NCBI GenBank assembly: GCA_949752795.1 | Contig: OX457057.1 | Span: 100,219,513-100,283,512, forward strand | Source of the DNA: Hyperoodon ampullatus | Taxonomy: Eukaryota > Chordata > Mammalia > Artiodactyla > Ziphiidae | Direction of reading: 5' to 3' | DNA length: 64,000 bases | Part shown: positions 59,686-64,000 of the stretch, piece by piece | Layout: each line of letters starts with the position of its first letter | Numbering within the stretch: position 1 is the stretch's first letter | Notes under the pieces: generated by a model | The model's database searches: none | The model's input: only the letters and a program-made list of their open reading frames with translations | What the model was told of the DNA's origin: nothing | Made by a program: the position numbers and the translations under genes

Positions 59686-61327
59686 TTCTGGAGCTGAAAA
59701 ATACAGTGAATAAAATAAAATATGCAATCAAAAGATCAACAACAGACTTGATCAAGCAGAAGAATGAATCTATAAAATCAAAGATGGGTCATTTGAAATC
59801 ATCCAGTTAGAGAAGAAAAAAGAATGAAAAAGAATGAAGAAAGACTACATGAATTATGGGGCACCATAAAGTAAAACAATGTAAAACAGTGTTTGCATTA
59901 CAGGAGTCCCAGAAGGAGAAGAGAGAGAGAGAGAAAGGGACAGAAAGTTTATTTAAAGAAAAAATAATTGAAAACTTCCCAAATCTGGGAGGCATATGGA
60001 CATTGAAGTACATGAAGCTCACAGGTCCCCATATAGATTCAACTCAAAGAAGACTTCACCAAAACACATTATAATAAAACTTTCAAAAATCACATACAAA
60101 GATAATTTTGAAAGCAGTGAGAGAAAAAAAAAAAAAAACTTCATCTCATACAAAGGAACCCCCATAAGGCTATCAGTGGGGCTCTCAGCAGAAACCTTGC
60201 AGACTAGGAGAGAGTGGAACAATATATTCAAAGTACTGATATTAAAAACTTCCAACCAAAAAGCTTTACCCAGGAAAGCTGTCCTTCAGAAATGAATGAG
60301 GGATAAGACTTCCCAAGACAAACAAAAGCTGAGGGAATTAATCACCACTAGACCTGCCTTATAAGAAATATTAAAGGGGGTTCTTTAAGCTGAAATGAAA
60401 GAAATATGGATTAGTAATGTGAAAAAACATATGAAAGTAAAAAATTCTCTGGTAAATGTAAGTATATTATCAAGTTAATAATACTCTACTGTAATGGTGG
60501 TGTGTAAATCACTTAACTCCACTATAAAGATTAAAAGACAAAAGTATTAAAAATAAATATAGCTACAATAATTTGTTAATGGTACACAATATAAAAAGAT
60601 GTAAATTTTTGCATCAAAAATATGAAATGAGGGAGGAGTAAAAGGGTAGAATTTTTGTATGTGATCAAAGTTGTTATCAGCTTAAAATAGACTGCTACAA
60701 CTATAAGATAGTTTATGTAAGCCTCATGGTAAGCACAAAGCAAAAACCTATAGTAAATACACAAAAGATAAAGAGAAAGGAATCAAAGCATACCACTACA
60801 GAAAATCATCAAATCACAAAGGAAGATATGAATAGAGGAAGAAATAGAGGGACTACAAAACAGCCAGAAAACAATGAGAAAGTAAGAAGGCAATCCCGTT
60901 TACAGTATTATCAAAAACAAAATTAGAAATAAATTTAACCAAGGAGGTGTAAGACCTATCCACTGAAAACTATAAAACACTGACGAAAGAAGTTGAAGAA
61001 GAGACAAATAAATAGATAGATATCCCATGTTCTTGGATTGGAAGAATTAATATTGTTAAAATGTCCTTACTACCAGAAGTGATCTACAGATTCAGGGCAA
61101 TCCCTATCAAAATTCCAGCTGCCTTTTTCATAGAAATAGAAAAAACAATCCTAAAATGTATGAAACCACGAAAGACCCCAAATAGCCAAAGTAATTTTGA
61201 GAAAAACAAAGATGGAGCCATTACACTTCCTGACTTCAAACTATATTATAAAGCTATAATAATCAAAACAGTATGGTACTGGCATAAAAACAGACATGTA
61301 AATCAATGGAACATATAGAGAGTCCAG

Positions 61328-61549
61328 GGCTTCCCTGGTGGCGCAGTGGCTGAGAGTCTGCCTGCTGATGCAGGGGACACGGGTTCGTGCCCTGGTCCAG
61401 GAAGATCCCACATGCCATGGAGCGGCTAGGCCCATGAGCCATGACCGCTGAGCCTGTGTGTCCAGAGCCTGTGCTCTGCAACGGGAGAGGCCACAACAGT
61501 GAGAGGCCCACGTACCACAAAACAAACAAACAAACAAAAAAACAAAAAA
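61328..61549 (+). mobile_element. CHR-2-type SINE, 11-bp TSD
   Basis: CHR-2 body with an A/C tail ('aaacaaacaaacaaac'). TSD agagagtccag exact at 61317-61327 and 61550-61560. Confidence 0.95.
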
Positions 61550-61693
61550 AGAGAGTCCAGAAATAAACCCCACACATATACAGTCAACTAATCTTTGACG
61601 AGGGCACCAAGAACACACAATGCAGAAACGATAGTCTCTTCAACAAATGGTGATGGGAAAACTGGATATTCACATGCAAAAGAATGAAACTGG

Positions 61694-62329
61694 GGACTTC
61701 CCTGGTAGTCCAGTGGCTAAGACTCTGCACTCCCAATGCAGGGGGCCGGGTTTGATCCTTGGTCAGGGAACTAGATCCCACATAACACAACTAAGAGTTT
61801 GCATGTCGCAACTAAATATCCCACGTGCCACAACTAAAGATCCTGCATGCTGTAATGAAGATCCCACATGTCACAATTAAAAAAAAAGATTCCACATGTA
61901 GCAACTAAAAACGATCCTGCATGGCACAACTAAGACCCAGCGCAGGGACTTCCATGGTGGTGCAGTGGTTAAGAATCTGCCTTCCAACGCAGGGGACACA
62001 GGTTTGATCCCTGGTCCGGCAAGATCCCACATCCTGCGGAGCAACTAAGCCTGTGCACCACAACCACTGAAGCCCACGTGCCCTAGAGCCTGCGTGCCAC
62101 AACTACTGAACACACGAGCTGCAACTACTGAAGGCTGCATGCTTAGAGCCTGTGCTCTGCAACAAGAGAAGCCACCACAATGAGAAGCCTGTGCACCCCA
62201 ACGAAGAGTAGTCCCCACCGGCTGCAACTAGAGAAAGCCCGTGTACAGCAACAAAGACCCAATGCAGGCAAAAAAAAAAAAAAAAAAAAAAAAGACCTAG
62301 CACAGCCAAATAAATAAATACTTTTTTGG
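61694..62329 (+). mobile_element. tRNA-Glu-derived SINE containing a nested CHR-1 SINE
   Basis: Outer element 61694-61931 and 62305-62329, with TSD aaaagaatgaaactgg (61678-61693) versus aaaaggaatgaaattgg (62330-62346). Inner CHR-1 at 61945-62291 with TSD aagacccagcgca (61932-61944) versus aagacctagcaca (62292-62304), two mismatches. Confidence 0.94.
61945..62291 (+). mobile_element. nested CHR-1-type SINE
   Basis: 'gggacttccatggtggtgca', B box 'ggtttgatccctgg', a full CHR-1 body and an A-tail of about 24. It inserted near the 3' end of the outer SINE. Confidence 0.94.
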
Positions 62330-63665
62330 AAAAGGAATGAAATTGGACCCCTATTTACCCACTCACAAAAATTAACTCAAAATGGATTAAAGACTTAAAT
62401 GTAAGATCTGAAACTGTAAAACTCCTAGAAAAAAACATAGGGAAAAATCTCTTCGACATTGGTCTTGGCAATGATATTTGGATAAGATGCCGAAAGCATA
62501 GGCAACAAAAGCAAAATTATACAAGTGATACTACATCAAATGAAAAACCTTTCCTGCAGAGCAAAGGAAGCAGTCAAAAAAATGAAAAGGCAATCTACAG
62601 AATGGGAGAAAGTATTTGGAAACCATGTATCTGATCAGGGGTTAATATCTAGGAGCTCGTAACTCAATAACAAAAACAAAAAACAAATAATCCAATTTAA
62701 AAATGGGCAAGAGAACTGAATAGACATTTTTCCAAAAAAGACATACAAGCAGCCAACAGGTACATGAAAAGGTGCTCAACATCATTAATCATCGGCGAAG
62801 TGCAGAGACACCACTTCACACCTGTTAGAATGGCTATCATCAAAAAGACAATAGATAAGAAATGTTGGCAAGGATATGGAGAAAGGGGTACCCTGTACAC
62901 TGCTGATGGAAAAGTAAACTGGTGCAGCTGCTATGGAAAACAGTACGGAAGTTCCTCAAAAAAGTAAAAATAGAACTACCATATTCTCCAGCAATCCCAC
63001 TTCTGGGAATATATCTGAAGAAAGCAAAATCAGTATCCCAAAGAGATATCTGCACTACCATGTCCACTGCAGTATTATTCATGATAGCCAAGATATGAAA
63101 ACAACCTAAGTGTCCATTGACAAATGAATGGATAAAGAAAATGTAGTATACAATGGAATATTACTCAGCCATAAAAAATAAGAAATCCTGCCATTTGTGA
63201 CGACACAGATGAAACTTGAGGTCATTATGCTAAGTGAAATAAGCCAGAAGAGAAAGACAAATACTCTATGGTATCACTTACATGTGGAATCTAAGAAAAA
63301 AGTCAAACTTATAGAAACAGAGAGTAGAATGGTGGTTACCAGGGGCTGGTGGGTGGGGGAAATGGGAAAAGTTTGGTCAAGGGTACAAACTGTCAGTTAT
63401 AACATGAATAAATTTGGAGGGTCTAATTTCAGCATGGTGAAGATAGTTAATAATACTGTAATGTATACTTGAAATTTGCTGAGAAAGTAGATCTTAAGCA
63501 TTCTTGCCAAAAAAAAAAAAAAAAGTAACTGTATGAGATGATGGAAGTGTTAATTAACTTAATTGTGGGAATCATTTCATAATGTGTATGTATATCAAAT
63601 CACTATGTTTTACACTTTAAATATATGCAATTTTATTCATCAAGTATAACTCAATTTAAAAAACC

Positions 63666-63854
63666 CCACAGAATGAATGCCTTTCTAGGTGAAGCAGAAT
63701 CTTTACAGGAGGGTGACAGACAAAACTGTTAAGCGAAGCCTGATTGTTTTAGGGCTTGGATTACAGGCTAAGGAGTTTCTGTGTCATTATTCAGGCAGTG
63801 GGGAATTATTGAAGGTTTTTAATGAGGGAGCAGTGTAATAAAGGCAGACATTTG
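63666..63854. other. unassigned, old repeat-like sequence
   Basis: Between the L1 and the last SINE. The phrases 'gaagcctgattgttttaggg' and 'ggcagtggggaattattgaa' look like an old repeat, but I cannot name it. Confidence 0.3.
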
Positions 63855-64000
63855 GGGGACTTCCCTGGTGGCGCAGTGGTTGAGAATCCTCCTGCCAATG
63901 CAGGGGACATGGGTTAGTGCCCTGGTCCAGGAAGATCCCACATGCCGAGGAGCAACTAAGCCCGTGTGCCACAACCACTGAGCCTGTGCTCTAGAGCCCG
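63855..64000 (+). mobile_element. CHR-type SINE, cut by the window end
   Basis: 'gggggacttccctggtggcg', a B-box-like 'ggttagtgccctgg' and a CHR-1-like body continuing past base 64000. Confidence 0.92.

Larger units (their letters stand above)
58680..63665 (+). mobile_element. old L1, plus strand, with several nested SINEs
   Basis: Leader and ORF1 start (58700-59280), ORF1 C-terminal part with 'YKGTPIRLSVGLSAETLQTR' (60145-60210), RT C-terminal region (60900-61318, '[20 protein letters not shown]'), ORF2 C-terminus (62360-63260) and 3' UTR to about 63665, with an internal A-run near 63510. The endonuclease and much of the RT are missing between about 60400 and 60890. All frames are broken. 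Confidence 0.8.

Overview
This 64 kb window is mammalian nuclear DNA, most likely from a cetacean (whale or dolphin). The main evidence is about two dozen tRNA-Glu-derived SINEs of the CHR type. They start with a 'cttccctggtgg' box, carry a tRNA B box, and end in an A-rich tail. Many belong to the GC-rich CHR-2-like form that is typical of Cetacea. Hippo or another cetartiodactyl cannot be fully excluded by eye. No prokaryotic gene, CRISPR array, tRNA gene or rRNA gene was found.

The only intact protein-coding gene seen is CTTNBP2NL (CTTNBP2 N-terminal-like) on the + strand. Three coding exons are present: 24297-24527, 28347-28454, and a large terminal exon 29549-31030 ending in TAG. All splice junctions are phase 0. 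Together they encode 606 residues. If the missing first coding exon supplies 33 residues, as I recall for other mammals, the protein is 639 aa. That first exon was not found, so bases 1-24296 are read as upstream intron. A long AT-rich 3' UTR follows the stop codon, and everything after about 34 kb is treated as intergenic.

Layout: 1-9.6 kb holds a 5'-truncated L1, old L1 pieces, a CHR-1 SINE, a TSD-flanked 5'-truncated L1, a probable solo LTR and a MIR. 9.64-15.84 kb is a full-length minus-strand L1 with two SINE insertions and broken ORFs. 15.9-17.45 kb is a processed PSMC1 pseudogene with a 15-bp target-site duplication (TSD). 17.46-24.3 kb is intron with a 41-bp mRNA-tail insertion, CHR SINEs (one nested and strongly A-to-G changed) and an MLT1-like LTR. 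24.3-34 kb is CTTNBP2NL. 34-41.5 kb is relatively repeat-poor intergenic sequence with microsatellites and a CpG-rich block carrying a strong CTCF-type site. 41.5-64 kb is almost wall-to-wall repeats: old L1s in both orientations, with nested CHR SINEs, a Tigger fragment, an L1 5'-UTR minisatellite and a processed ATP5IF1 pseudogene.

The window's interest lies in retrotransposition fossils rather than a new gene system: an A-to-G-enriched SINE, a 41-bp mRNA-tail insertion, a candidate A-tract-only insertion, three SINE-in-SINE nests and two processed pseudogenes. I found no convincing novel protein system.
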